Shown here in pieces: positions 1 to 7,183 of a stretch of DNA of 37,179 nt. This stretch comes from Kiloniellaceae bacterium (GTDB lineage: Bacteria; Pseudomonadota; Alphaproteobacteria; Kiloniellales; J153), in NCBI GenBank assembly GCA_021776115.1, contig JAJFGN010000002.1, positions 1 to 37,179 of the forward strand. Reading direction: 5' to 3'. The translations under genes were made by a program, and so were the position numbers. Position 1 is the first letter of the stretch, and every line of letters begins with the position of its first letter. The notes beneath the pieces are model-generated. The model did not search any database and was not told the origin of the DNA. It saw only the letters and a program-made list of their open reading frames with translations.

Positions 1-140
1 CCGGAAGATCCCGGATCGTAAGTCTCGCCCCCCGAAAATCCTAGGATTTTCGGGCTCGCCCCCGATCCAGTCGGGGGCAGGCTCTAACGTCCGGGATGAC
101 GGGCGGGATTAATGACGCGAACTTCAGATTCACCACACTA
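1..140 (-). mobile_element. Partial copy (A) of a palindromic MITE-like element
   Basis: Read on the minus strand from 140, this begins TAGTGTGGTGAATCTGAAG and matches the left end of the complete copy at 21435-21681; the rest lies beyond the window edge. It holds a perfect 24-base palindrome at 31-54 and an 8-bp stem (58-65 with 71-78), then the shared GATCCGGGATCTTCCGG core at 1-17. There is no coding capacity. Its terminal TAG (138-140) is the stop codon of the cytochrome gene. It is clearly a repeat; the mobile-element reading rests on the complete copy. Confidence 0.75.
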
Positions 141-650
141 GCGGGAGGCGCGTGCCGGGCTCTTGAGAAACTCTATGATGTCCACGATGTCCCCTGCGGC
201 CATCGACCAGCGCGGCATCTCCCGGTCAAGCAGGCTTCCACCGGGATCGATGCCTTCGGTAATGGCCCGCCGCAGGGTGGCGTCATCGTATCCTTCATGG
301 TCCCCATGACCGCCTTCTTCCGAGGCTTCGTCGTGTTCGTTAAATAGGGCTGCCGGTGTCAGCGGGGGAGCGACTTTCCAGAACCTCGGCATAAGCCGCC
401 GCCCCTGCCGGTCGGCCCCGTGACAGGTGACGCAACCGCCGCTGTGCATCTGCATATGCATGCCGCCACCGTTCGCATTGATCGGAAAACCGGAGGCACT
501 GGTGCCGGTGAAGTAGATTCGCTCGCCGTTGCTTTCAAACTGAATCGGCCAGCTTTCGCGGTCCCGATCCGGACCGAAGTAGATCGCTATAATCGCAATC
601 AAAAGGATGCCACCCAATACGGCTAGGATTTTGATCCGCTGCTTCGGCAT
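138..650 (-). CDS. Membrane-anchored class I cytochrome c (monoheme)
   Basis: The product is a 170-residue c-type cytochrome, probably an electron carrier tethered to the outer face of the inner membrane. An N-terminal hydrophobic segment (about residues 6-26) acts as uncleaved anchor. A single CVTCH heme motif follows a Met/His-rich run (MHMQMH), and a DREMPRW segment near the C-terminus offers the likely axial Met. Between them lies a His/acid-rich loop (NEHDEASEEGGHGDHEG). I start at the ATG at 650 because GGAGGACGAGA sits just upstream; an earlier ATG at 686 lacks such a site. The TAG stop is the terminus of the repeat element. No oxidase or reductase genes adjoin, so the redox partner is unknown. 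Confidence 0.85.
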   Translation of the reverse strand: MPKQRIKILAVLGGILLIAIIAIYFGPDRDRESWPIQFESNGERIYFTGTSASGFPINANGGGMHMQMHSGGCVTCHGADRQGRRLMPRFWKVAPPLTPAALFNEHDEASEEGGHGDHEGYDDATLRRAITEGIDPGGSLLDREMPRWSMAAGDIVDIIEFLKSPARASR

Positions 651-770
651 TCTCGTCCTCCAAATAAATCGGATTAGGTGGTGCAATGTGAGGTCATGCG
701 CGGCGGCGAACGTTGACCCCGATTAACACCGAAAGCGAGATGCTTAAGTATCCAACATTCGAGATGCCGC

Positions 771-2051
771 TCAAGCGTCGTTTGTGAGTCCGCGGCCCTT
801 GCGGATCGCGGCGTCGCCCAGTTTCGCGCGCACCGCGTCAATCGCCTCCTCGATCTTGGCTTGGCGATCCCGGTTCGGGTCCAGCATGTCGGGCGGGTCG
901 GCCAGCGCGCCGTCCGTCAGGTCGGAGGCGCCGATACCGATCAGGCGGAAGCGCCGGCCGTCGGCCTCGCGCTCGATCAGGGGCTTGGCGGTTCGGTAAA
1001 GCACCTCGGCCAGGCACGTCGGGTCCCCCAAACGGCGGCTTCGGGTCAGCAGCTTGAAGTCGTCGGTCTTGAGCTTCAGGGTCACGCCGCGCCCGGCCAG
1101 CCCGGCCCGTTTCAGGCGCCGGGCGACCTTCTCGCATAGCGGCCAGATCTGGCCTACTAAGGTCTCCGCCTCGGCGACGTCGCGGTCAAAGGTCGTCTCT
1201 GCCGAGATGCTCTTGGCCGGTGCGTTGGATTCGACCTGGCGCGCATCCCGGCCACGGGCGAAGCGATACAGCCGCTTGCCGATCACGCCATAGCGCGCCA
1301 TGAGGGCGACTTCCTCATGTTGGCGCAGATCGCGGATGGTGCGGATGCCGTCGCGCTCCAGGGTCCGCTTCAGGGCTTTGCCGACGCCCCAGATAATGCC
1401 GACCGGGCGCTCGATCAAGAAGGCCTCGGCATCGCGTTTTCCAATGACGGCGAAACCGCGCGGTTTGTCCAGATCGGAGGCGATCTTGGCCAGGAACTTG
1501 TTGTAGCTGAGCCCGATCGAGACGGTCAGGCCAACCTCGGTCTCGATCCGCCCGGCCAGGCGGGCCAAGGTCGCCGCCGGGCTGCCGCCATGCAGGGCCG
1601 AGGTGCCCGAGAGGTCCAAGAAAGCCTCGTCGATCGACAGGGGTTCGACGAGCGGCGTCGTCTCCAGCATGATCTCCCGGATGCGGCGCCCGATACGCTG
1701 GTACTTCGCCATTTCGGGGCGTATCACCACGGCGTCCGGACAAAGCTTTCTGGCCTTGAACATCGGCATGGCCGAATGAACGCCATAGACCCGCGCCAGA
1801 TAGCAGGCGGCGGTGACGACGCCGCGCTGGCCGCCGCCGACGATGACCGGCTTGTCGCGCAGTTCCGGCCGGTCTCGCTTCTCCACGTTGGCGTAAAAGG
1901 CGTCGCAGTCGAGGTGCGCGATGTTCAGATCGTGCAACTCGGCATGGCTCACCAAGCGGTGCTCGCCGCAGGCGCGGCAGCGCGCCTTTGCCGGCGGCCC
2001 ATCGAGATCCATGGTGCTGGTATCGAAACAGCTTCGGCACAAGGTATTCAT
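771..2051 (-). CDS. dinB: DNA polymerase IV (Y family) with N-terminal zinc ribbon
   Basis: This is a 426-residue translesion DNA polymerase, error-prone and SOS-associated in relatives. Catalytic carboxylates are visible in HLDCDAFYANVE (D48, D50) and LSIDEAFLDL (D141, E142), followed by thumb (VGKALKRTLERDGI), little-finger and C-terminal regions. An extra N-terminal module of about 35 residues has two CxxC pairs (C5/C8 and C25/C28), which should bind zinc; E. coli DinB lacks it. The ATG at 2051 is chosen because it follows the ROK kinase stop by 7 bases and keeps the zinc module; longer in-frame starts would lie inside the kinase gene. It has no clear Shine-Dalgarno, so translational coupling to the upstream gene is likely. 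No LexA box was recognised. Confidence 0.93.
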   Translation of the reverse strand: MNTLCRSCFDTSTMDLDGPPAKARCRACGEHRLVSHAELHDLNIAHLDCDAFYANVEKRDRPELRDKPVIVGGGQRGVVTAACYLARVYGVHSAMPMFKARKLCPDAVVIRPEMAKYQRIGRRIREIMLETTPLVEPLSIDEAFLDLSGTSALHGGSPAATLARLAGRIETEVGLTVSIGLSYNKFLAKIASDLDKPRGFAVIGKRDAEAFLIERPVGIIWGVGKALKRTLERDGIRTIRDLRQHEEVALMARYGVIGKRLYRFARGRDARQVESNAPAKSISAETTFDRDVAEAETLVGQIWPLCEKVARRLKRAGLAGRGVTLKLKTDDFKLLTRSRRLGDPTCLAEVLYRTAKPLIEREADGRRFRLIGIGASDLTDGALADPPDMLDPNRDRQAKIEEAIDAVRAKLGDAAIRKGRGLTNDA

Positions 2052-2058
2052 GGCGCGT

Positions 2059-3009
2059 TCATGGTGGCGGTGCCGCGAGGGCGCGATCCATCTCGTCCTC
2101 GGCCCACAGCCATGCCGCGCCGCGAACGCCGCCGGAGTCGCCGTGATGGGCGGTGACCACAGCGGTGTCGACCCGATCCGAGAAAACATACAGTCCGAGC
2201 AATTTGGGTACCGTATCGGTCAGCCGGCCGATCTTGGATACGCCGCCGCCCAGGACCACGACGTCAGGGTCCAGGATGTTGATGACATGCGCGAGGCCAC
2301 GCGCCAGACGATCCTCATAGAGCGCCAGGGTGGCCTGTGCTCGATCTTCGCCCTGGTCGGCCAGCGTGGCGATTGCCTCGGCATTGAGCGCCTCACCGGC
2401 AGCGGCGGCATAGTCCCGGGCTAGGCCGGGGCCGGACAGGAAAGTCTCGATGCAGCCCCGCTTGCCGCAATAGCAGGCGGGGCCCGGCCGCTCGTCGTCG
2501 CGGGGCCAGGGCAGGGGGTTGTGGCCCCATTCACCGGCGATGGCGTTCGGGCCTCCGATGGGGCGTTTCGTCACGACGATTCCGCCGCCAACACCGGTGC
2601 CCAGAATGACCCCGAAGACGACGTCGGCGCCGGCGGCGGCGCCGTCGACGGCTTCCGAGAGGGCGAAGCAGTTGGCGTCATTCGCCAGGCGTACCGGGCG
2701 ATTCAAGGCACGTGAGAGGTCGCGGTCGAAGGGGCGGCCGATCAGCCAGGTTGAGTTGGCGTTCTTGATCAGCCCGCTTGCGGGTGAGATCGCGCCCGGC
2801 ACCCCGATCCCCAGGCTGCCTCGGCGCTTGAGCTCCTCCTCCAAGGCCCGGACGAGCTTCGCGACCGCCCCTAGGGTGGCACCGTAGTCGCCCTGAGGGG
2901 TCGGCACGCGGCGGCGGAGCAGGGGGCGCCCATCCAGATCCAGCGCCAAAGCCTCGATCTTGGTGCCGCCCAGATCGACACCGATTCGCATCGTCGCGGG
3001 GTCAGTCAT
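2059..3009 (-). CDS. ROK family sugar kinase
   Basis: This 316-residue kinase of the ROK family (fructokinase, glucokinase and N-acetylhexosamine kinases) is cytoplasmic and ATP-dependent. The N-terminal phosphate-binding loop is VDLGGTKIE (about residues 9-17), with GTGVGGGIV and GEWGHNPLP (catalytic and sugar-contact region) in the middle. The ROK zinc-binding signature CYCGKRGCIETFLSGP is complete, and GGGVSKIG lies near the C-terminus. Substrate cannot be decided from sequence; fructose or glucose is likely. The stop lies 7 bases before dinB, so the two form a two-gene unit, although their functions are unrelated. A start at the ATG at 2991 is possible but has no better ribosome site. Confidence 0.9.
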   Translation of the reverse strand: MTDPATMRIGVDLGGTKIEALALDLDGRPLLRRRVPTPQGDYGATLGAVAKLVRALEEELKRRGSLGIGVPGAISPASGLIKNANSTWLIGRPFDRDLSRALNRPVRLANDANCFALSEAVDGAAAGADVVFGVILGTGVGGGIVVTKRPIGGPNAIAGEWGHNPLPWPRDDERPGPACYCGKRGCIETFLSGPGLARDYAAAAGEALNAEAIATLADQGEDRAQATLALYEDRLARGLAHVINILDPDVVVLGGGVSKIGRLTDTVPKLLGLYVFSDRVDTAVVTAHHGDSGGVRGAAWLWAEDEMDRALAAPPP

Positions 3010-3068
3010 GCCTCAAGTCTACACCCGGGGCGCCACCGGCGTCTCGCTCTGGCCCGGGCGGAAAATCC

Positions 3069-3083
3069 TTACCAATCGTTAAC
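3069..3083 (+). promoter_or_regulatory. Possible CtrA-like site upstream of divK
   Basis: TTACCAATCGTTAAC resembles the CtrA recognition pattern TTAA-N7-TTAA, but one half site is TTAC and the spacing is 6 rather than 7. It lies about 110 bases upstream of the divK start, between divergent genes. In Caulobacter-type cells CtrA and DivK belong to one circuit, which is why it caught the eye. The assignment is tentative. Confidence 0.2.
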
Positions 3084-3144
3084 AGTATTCTCCTAGTCTC
3101 GGATCGGTTGAATCCGGCGGCCTCTGATCCCGGGGTTCGCGGGG

Positions 3145-3162
3145 GCCGTCTTTGGAGACGGC
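3145..3162 (+). other. Small perfect hairpin in the divK leader
   Basis: GCCGTCT, a TTGG loop and AGACGGC form a perfect 7-bp stem about 30 bases before the divK start codon. No T-run follows, so it is not a terminator. It may be a leader RNA structure or have no function. Confidence 0.35.
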
Positions 3163-3190
3163 TACGCGAGTACAAGAGGGCTATGACTTG

Positions 3191-3577
3191 ATGTCCCAAG
3201 CAGTCAATGGTGCGGCCAAGACCGTCCTGGTGGTCGAGGATAACGAACTGAATATGAAGCTCTTCCACGACCTGCTGGAGGCGCATGGCTACAACATCCT
3301 GCAGACCAAAGACGGCATCGAGGCCCTGCGCATCGCGCGCGAGCACGTTCCCGACCTGATCCTAATGGATATCCAGTTGCCCGAGGTTTCGGGTCTAGAG
3401 GTAACCCGCTGGATCAAGGAGGATGATAACCTGAAAAAGATTCCGGTTATAGCCGTGACGGCGTTCGCCATGAAAGGCGATGAAGAAAAGATTCGCGACG
3501 GCGGCTGCGAGGCCTACATTTCCAAGCCAATCTCGGTGGCGCACTTTCTCCAGACCGTGCAACGCTTCCTTGCTTAA
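3191..3577 (+). CDS. divK: DivK-type single-domain response regulator
   Basis: This 128-residue protein is a lone receiver domain. The acidic pocket is VVEDNE, the phosphoacceptor is D60 ([13 protein letters not shown]), and the conserved Thr/Ala and Lys are in AVTAFA and YISKPIS (K112). In alphaproteobacteria DivK relays phosphate between the DivJ/PleC kinases and the CckA-CtrA cell-cycle pathway. Its high similarity to DivK and its position 20 bases upstream of a PleD homologue match the divK-pleD operon. I use the ATG at 3191, preceded by GAGGG about 10 bases upstream; a TTG at 3152 is in frame but lies in a hairpin and adds residues the family lacks. Confidence 0.9.
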   Translation: MSQAVNGAAKTVLVVEDNELNMKLFHDLLEAHGYNILQTKDGIEALRIAREHVPDLILMDIQLPEVSGLEVTRWIKEDDNLKKIPVIAVTAFAMKGDEEKIRDGGCEAYISKPISVAHFLQTVQRFLA

Positions 3578-3597
3578 AGGCCCATCGGCGGGAACAG

Positions 3598-5013
3598 ATG
3601 TCGGCTCGCATCCTGGTTGTTGACGATATTCCCGCGAATGTCCGGTTGCTCGAAGCAAAGCTTAGCGCCGAGTATTTTGAAGTTGTGACCGCGACCGATG
3701 GGCCTGGCGCCCTGGAGGCGGCGGCCGCAAAGGCGCCGGACCTAATTCTCCTCGATGTCATGATGCCCGGCATGGACGGCTTCGAGGTCGCCCGGCGCCT
3801 CAAGGCGAATCCCAAGACCCGTCACATCCCAGTCGTCATGGTGACCGCGCTAAGCGACACCAGCGACCGGGTTCGCGGTTTGGATGCTGGCGCCGACGAC
3901 TTTTTATCGAAGCCGGTCAACGATGTCGCCCTATTCGCGCGGGTGCGCTCTCTGACGCGCCTGAAGGTGATGATGGATGAGTTGCGCCTGCGCCACGCGG
4001 CGGCAGGGCGAATCGAAGTCTCGGACGACGCCATTGCCAGCGACGCCGATGCGAAGGCGGGACGTATCCTGCTGCTGGAGAGCCACGACATCCTGGCGGC
4101 GACGATCACCGACTACCTGAGCGACGCAGGGCATGTTGTGGAACGCGCCTCCACCGGCGACGAGGCCTGTAGCTTGGTGAACGCGGTGGCCCCGGATCTG
4201 ATCATCGTCAACTTGCGCTTGGCGGGCGAGGACGGTTTGAGGCTTTGCTCGCAGTTCCGCACCAAGGAGGCCACCCGGCACATCCCAATTCTTCTCATCA
4301 TCAGCGCGGACGACTTGGAGGAATTGGCCAAGGGGCTCGACCTCGGTGTCACCGACTATCTGATACGGCCCTTCGACCGCAACGAACTGCTGGCCAGGAC
4401 CCGCACCCAAATTCGCCGGCGGCGCTATCACGATCAGTTGCGCAGTATGTTGGATAATAGCGTTTCCATGGCCTACACGGACGCGCTGACCGGGGTCTAC
4501 AACCGGCGCTACATGAATGCCCACCTCGACCGGCAGGTGATGGAAATCGGCGACACGCAAAAGCCGGTCTCGATCATCATGTTCGACCTGGATCTCTTCA
4601 AGAGCGTGAACGACAATCATGGTCACGCGGCCGGCGACGACGTCCTAAAGGAAGTCACCCGCCGCATAAGCTCCAATATTCGCGATTTCGATATGGTGGC
4701 CCGTTACGGCGGCGAGGAATTTGTCGTCGTTATGCCGAACACCGCCCTGGATGTCGCCACGACGGTTGCGGAACGGCTCCGAAAGAGCCTGGAGGACGAA
4801 GCTTTCGCGGTTGCCGAAAGCGGTGCGTTGCTGACTGTTACAGCATCGCTGGGTGTCGCGACCACGTGCGATCCCATGGAAACGGCTGAAAGTCTGCTCA
4901 AGCGGGCGGACGACGCCCTGTTCGGGGCAAAACGAGCCGGCCGGAACAAGGTCTGCGCGGCGGAACCGGAAGGCGACTCGCCCTCGAGCGATACGGCTGC
5001 CCTCGGGCGCTAG
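3598..5013 (+). CDS. pleD: PleD-like response regulator diguanylate cyclase (REC-REC-GGDEF)
   Basis: The 471-residue protein makes c-di-GMP from two GTP. Receiver 1 (about 1-125) has VVDDIPAN and phosphoacceptor D53 (LILLDVMMPGMDG). Receiver 2 (about 156-272) is degenerate: the acceptor position reads IIVNLRLAG (N205), as expected for the dimerisation adaptor of PleD. The GGDEF domain (about 290-455) has an intact active-site motif RYGGEEF (371-375) and an intact product-inhibition I-site RDFD (362-365), five residues upstream as usual. It is therefore predicted to be active and feedback-controlled. Phosphorylation of D53 should drive dimerisation. In Caulobacter PleD acts in the motile-to-sessile polar transition; its role here is inferred. 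It is cotranscribed with divK. Confidence 0.93.
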   Translation: MSARILVVDDIPANVRLLEAKLSAEYFEVVTATDGPGALEAAAAKAPDLILLDVMMPGMDGFEVARRLKANPKTRHIPVVMVTALSDTSDRVRGLDAGADDFLSKPVNDVALFARVRSLTRLKVMMDELRLRHAAAGRIEVSDDAIASDADAKAGRILLLESHDILAATITDYLSDAGHVVERASTGDEACSLVNAVAPDLIIVNLRLAGEDGLRLCSQFRTKEATRHIPILLIISADDLEELAKGLDLGVTDYLIRPFDRNELLARTRTQIRRRRYHDQLRSMLDNSVSMAYTDALTGVYNRRYMNAHLDRQVMEIGDTQKPVSIIMFDLDLFKSVNDNHGHAAGDDVLKEVTRRISSNIRDFDMVARYGGEEFVVVMPNTALDVATTVAERLRKSLEDEAFAVAESGALLTVTASLGVATTCDPMETAESLLKRADDALFGAKRAGRNKVCAAEPEGDSPSSDTAALGR

Positions 5014-5029
5014 ATTTACCGATTTAGTA

Positions 5030-5197
5030 TCACTTCATCTTCGATTCTTTGAACACTACATGCTTGCGCACGCGTGGATCGTATTTGCGCAGCTCAAGCT
5101 TCTCGGTCTTGGTCCGCGGGTTCTTCTTGGTCACGTAAAAGAAGCCGGTATCGGCGGTGCTGACCATCTTGATCAACTGGGTCGCTGGCTTGGCCAT
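5030..5197 (-). CDS. rpmG: 50S ribosomal protein L33
   Basis: This 55-residue protein reads [18 protein letters not shown], then [20 protein letters not shown], ending VVFKESKMK: the cysteine-free L33 type common in proteobacteria. It is a component of the large ribosomal subunit near the E site. The ATG at 5197 follows AAGGATAGTCCT. The gene converges with pleD, with 16 bases between the stop codons, and stands alone about 170 bases downstream of the S41 protease gene. In many alphaproteobacteria rpmG follows rnr; here the protease gene lies between. Confidence 0.95.
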   Translation of the reverse strand: MAKPATQLIKMVSTADTGFFYVTKKNPRTKTEKLELRKYDPRVRKHVVFKESKMK

Positions 5198-5370
5198 AGG
5201 ACTATCCTTGGAGACGATACTTGGCGCCGCGCGCCGGGCGAATTTCCGGCGAAGATAGCGGCCGGCCCAGGCAAGTCAAGCCTGCGATGGGCGGGCCGGG
5301 CCGCGAAGCGAATCGGACACCCTGGAAATCCGGGTGCCCGACTCGGTCCGCCGCCTCGATCGATCGGACT

Positions 5371-7008
5371 CTACTGAGTTTGGATACCCGGCTCACGTGG
5401 GCCCGCCAGGGCCTGCGCGGTGGCTGGGCCGTCGGCGCCGATTGCCTTGGCGAAAAGCTCCGGGTCCTCCAACAGGCGGAGGGCGACCTCGAGTTCGATA
5501 CCGGCCTCGCCTCTGGACGCCGGGCAGGTGGCCCGGAATGCGGCGATCCCGCTTTCGTCGCCGATTGCCAGTTCGCGGTGGATTTGCGCCTTCGACACGG
5601 GAAGCTGTCCCACGCGGACCCGGTCCAGAATTTGCTCGGCATCGATGCCAGCGCCGGCTTCGAGTTCCGCGGTACAGATGTCCGGCATTACCCCGCGCCC
5701 ATTCAGGGCATAGCCCGAAGGTGCGTGGAAGCGGGCCCAAGTCAGTGTCAGTTCGCCTTCGTTGGGCAGTCTGAGAACGGTTTGGACCGTCCCTTTGCCG
5801 TAGGAGCTTGTGCCCACGACGATCGCCCGGCCGGCGTCTTGCAAGGCGGCGGCCACGATCTCCGAGGCGGAAGCCGAATTTCCGTTAACCAGCACAATGA
5901 CCGGCTTGTTTGCCGCCAGATCGTCGGGCTCGGCGTCGAAGTATTGATGGCTGTCCGGGTGCCGGCCGTGAGTCGAGACAATGCGGCCGTCGGTCACGAA
6001 TATATCCGACACCGCAACGGATTGGTCTAGCAGGCCGCCGGGGTTGCCGCGCAGATCCAAGATATATCCGGTCAGGTCCGGCCCGATATCCTCATTCGCC
6101 CGGCGGATTGCCTCGCGCAGGTTCATCGCCGTGCTCTGATTGAACCCGCTGACCTGAACATGAGCGACACGGCCAAGCCTCGCGTAGCGTACAGTTTGCG
6201 GTACGATGTGAGCTCTCGCCACCTTTAGGTTAAGGGGCGCCGGTTCGCCGTCACGCAGGATCTCCAACTCCACCTGACTACGGAGTGGGCCGCGCAGCCG
6301 GCGCACGACGTCGCGCTGGCTCAGGCCCTGGGTCGCTTCGCCGTCGACGCTCACGATGATATCGTTGTCCTGCAGGCCTGCCCGCTCGGCCGGGGTCCGG
6401 TCCATGACGGAAAGAATCCGCACGCCCTCGTCGATCAGTCGAATGCGCACCCCGATACCGCCAAATCCGTCCCGGCTTGCCCGGTTGTCGCGGGCTTCAT
6501 CGCGCCCGGAGTAACGGGAGAATCTGTCCAGTTTGCCCAACATGCCGTCGAACACGACCTCGTAAAGCCGCTCCGGTTCAAGCTCCCCCAACTCTGAGGA
6601 CCGGCGCCGGCTCAGATCCAAGGCGGCCGCCGTCAGATCGCCCCAGCCCTCGGCGTCGCTGCGCCCGGGGACCGAAAGAGTGGCCGCCTTTTCGCCACCG
6701 ATGGCGAGCAGTAACCAACCGCCGTCGCGGGTGACGCTAAACTCTGGGTCGATACTAGCCAGGCTATTCAAGCCGGCGACGGCCCGATCGATCGAGGGTA
6801 CGTCTTGAATGTAGATATCGGCGATATCGCGGTACCCGACGCTGAACAGCCGGTTGGCCTCGTTCAGTTCCGTGCTGGGCGCCGATTCGCTGTCCTGCGT
6901 TGCGCAGGCAACCACGAAAAACGCTGCGAACAACGTTCCCCCGCGGCGCCAGACCCTGGTGGCCGGCTTTCCCCGGTGACGTCGACCCAAACCTCCCATC
7001 GCCTTCAC
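5371..7008 (-). CDS. S41 family C-terminal processing protease, PDZ-containing lipoprotein
   Basis: This is a 545-residue periplasmic serine protease of the CtpA/Prc type. The N-terminus has a basic stretch, a hydrophobic core and a lipobox-like FVVAC (C35), suggesting a lipoprotein. A PDZ domain spans about 180-260 (FGGIGVRIR, AERAGLQDNDII). The peptidase core has ILDLRGNPGG and the Ser-Lys dyad S380 (NGNSASASEIV) and K405 (SSYGKGTVQ), 25 residues apart as in Prc. Relatives trim or degrade envelope proteins at their C-termini. Two starts are possible: GTG at 7008 (AAGGATGGA before it) or ATG at 6999 (GGAG before it). The gene is separated from rnr by a very AT-rich leader and probably has its own promoter. 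Confidence 0.88.
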   Translation of the reverse strand: MKAMGGLGRRHRGKPATRVWRRGGTLFAAFFVVACATQDSESAPSTELNEANRLFSVGYRDIADIYIQDVPSIDRAVAGLNSLASIDPEFSVTRDGGWLLLAIGGEKAATLSVPGRSDAEGWGDLTAAALDLSRRRSSELGELEPERLYEVVFDGMLGKLDRFSRYSGRDEARDNRASRDGFGGIGVRIRLIDEGVRILSVMDRTPAERAGLQDNDIIVSVDGEATQGLSQRDVVRRLRGPLRSQVELEILRDGEPAPLNLKVARAHIVPQTVRYARLGRVAHVQVSGFNQSTAMNLREAIRRANEDIGPDLTGYILDLRGNPGGLLDQSVAVSDIFVTDGRIVSTHGRHPDSHQYFDAEPDDLAANKPVIVLVNGNSASASEIVAAALQDAGRAIVVGTSSYGKGTVQTVLRLPNEGELTLTWARFHAPSGYALNGRGVMPDICTAELEAGAGIDAEQILDRVRVGQLPVSKAQIHRELAIGDESGIAAFRATCPASRGEAGIELEVALRLLEDPELFAKAIGADGPATAQALAGPREPGIQTQ

Positions 7009-7183
7009 TCCATCCTTGATACGGTTTTTTATCGGAGAGGCGACATAATATTCGAAGTGATTTTTATATGCGAGAAATAAATCTAAAAATTCTGTTAATA
7101 GAGTAGTTTTTATTATTATTGTGAATTATTATAGTAAATACGCCTGGTTTCTCGCGCTTTGTTAATATTAATGCCTGCTCACA
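7009..7183. other. AT-rich island between rnr and the S41 protease gene
   Basis: This 175-base gap differs sharply from the surrounding high-GC sequence: by my count only 9 of the 60 bases at 7081-7140 are G or C, with long runs of T and A and repeated TTATTATTATT. It lies directly upstream of the protease gene, so a promoter with AT-rich upstream activation or a nucleoid-protein site is plausible. I see no open reading frame, DnaA box or clear terminator hairpin. Confidence 0.5.

Noticed and set aside
1317-2156. A 279-codon plus-strand frame opposite dinB
   Set aside because: Its translation resembles no protein and it mirrors a clearly coding, motif-rich gene on the other strand; high-GC genes often leave long open antisense frames.
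3598-5013. Asn in place of the acceptor Asp in the second PleD receiver as an anomaly
   Set aside because: PleD's second receiver is known to be a degenerate adaptor, so this is expected.
7009-7183. AT-rich island as a replication origin
   Set aside because: No DnaA boxes or iterons were found and the neighbouring genes are not typical origin genes.
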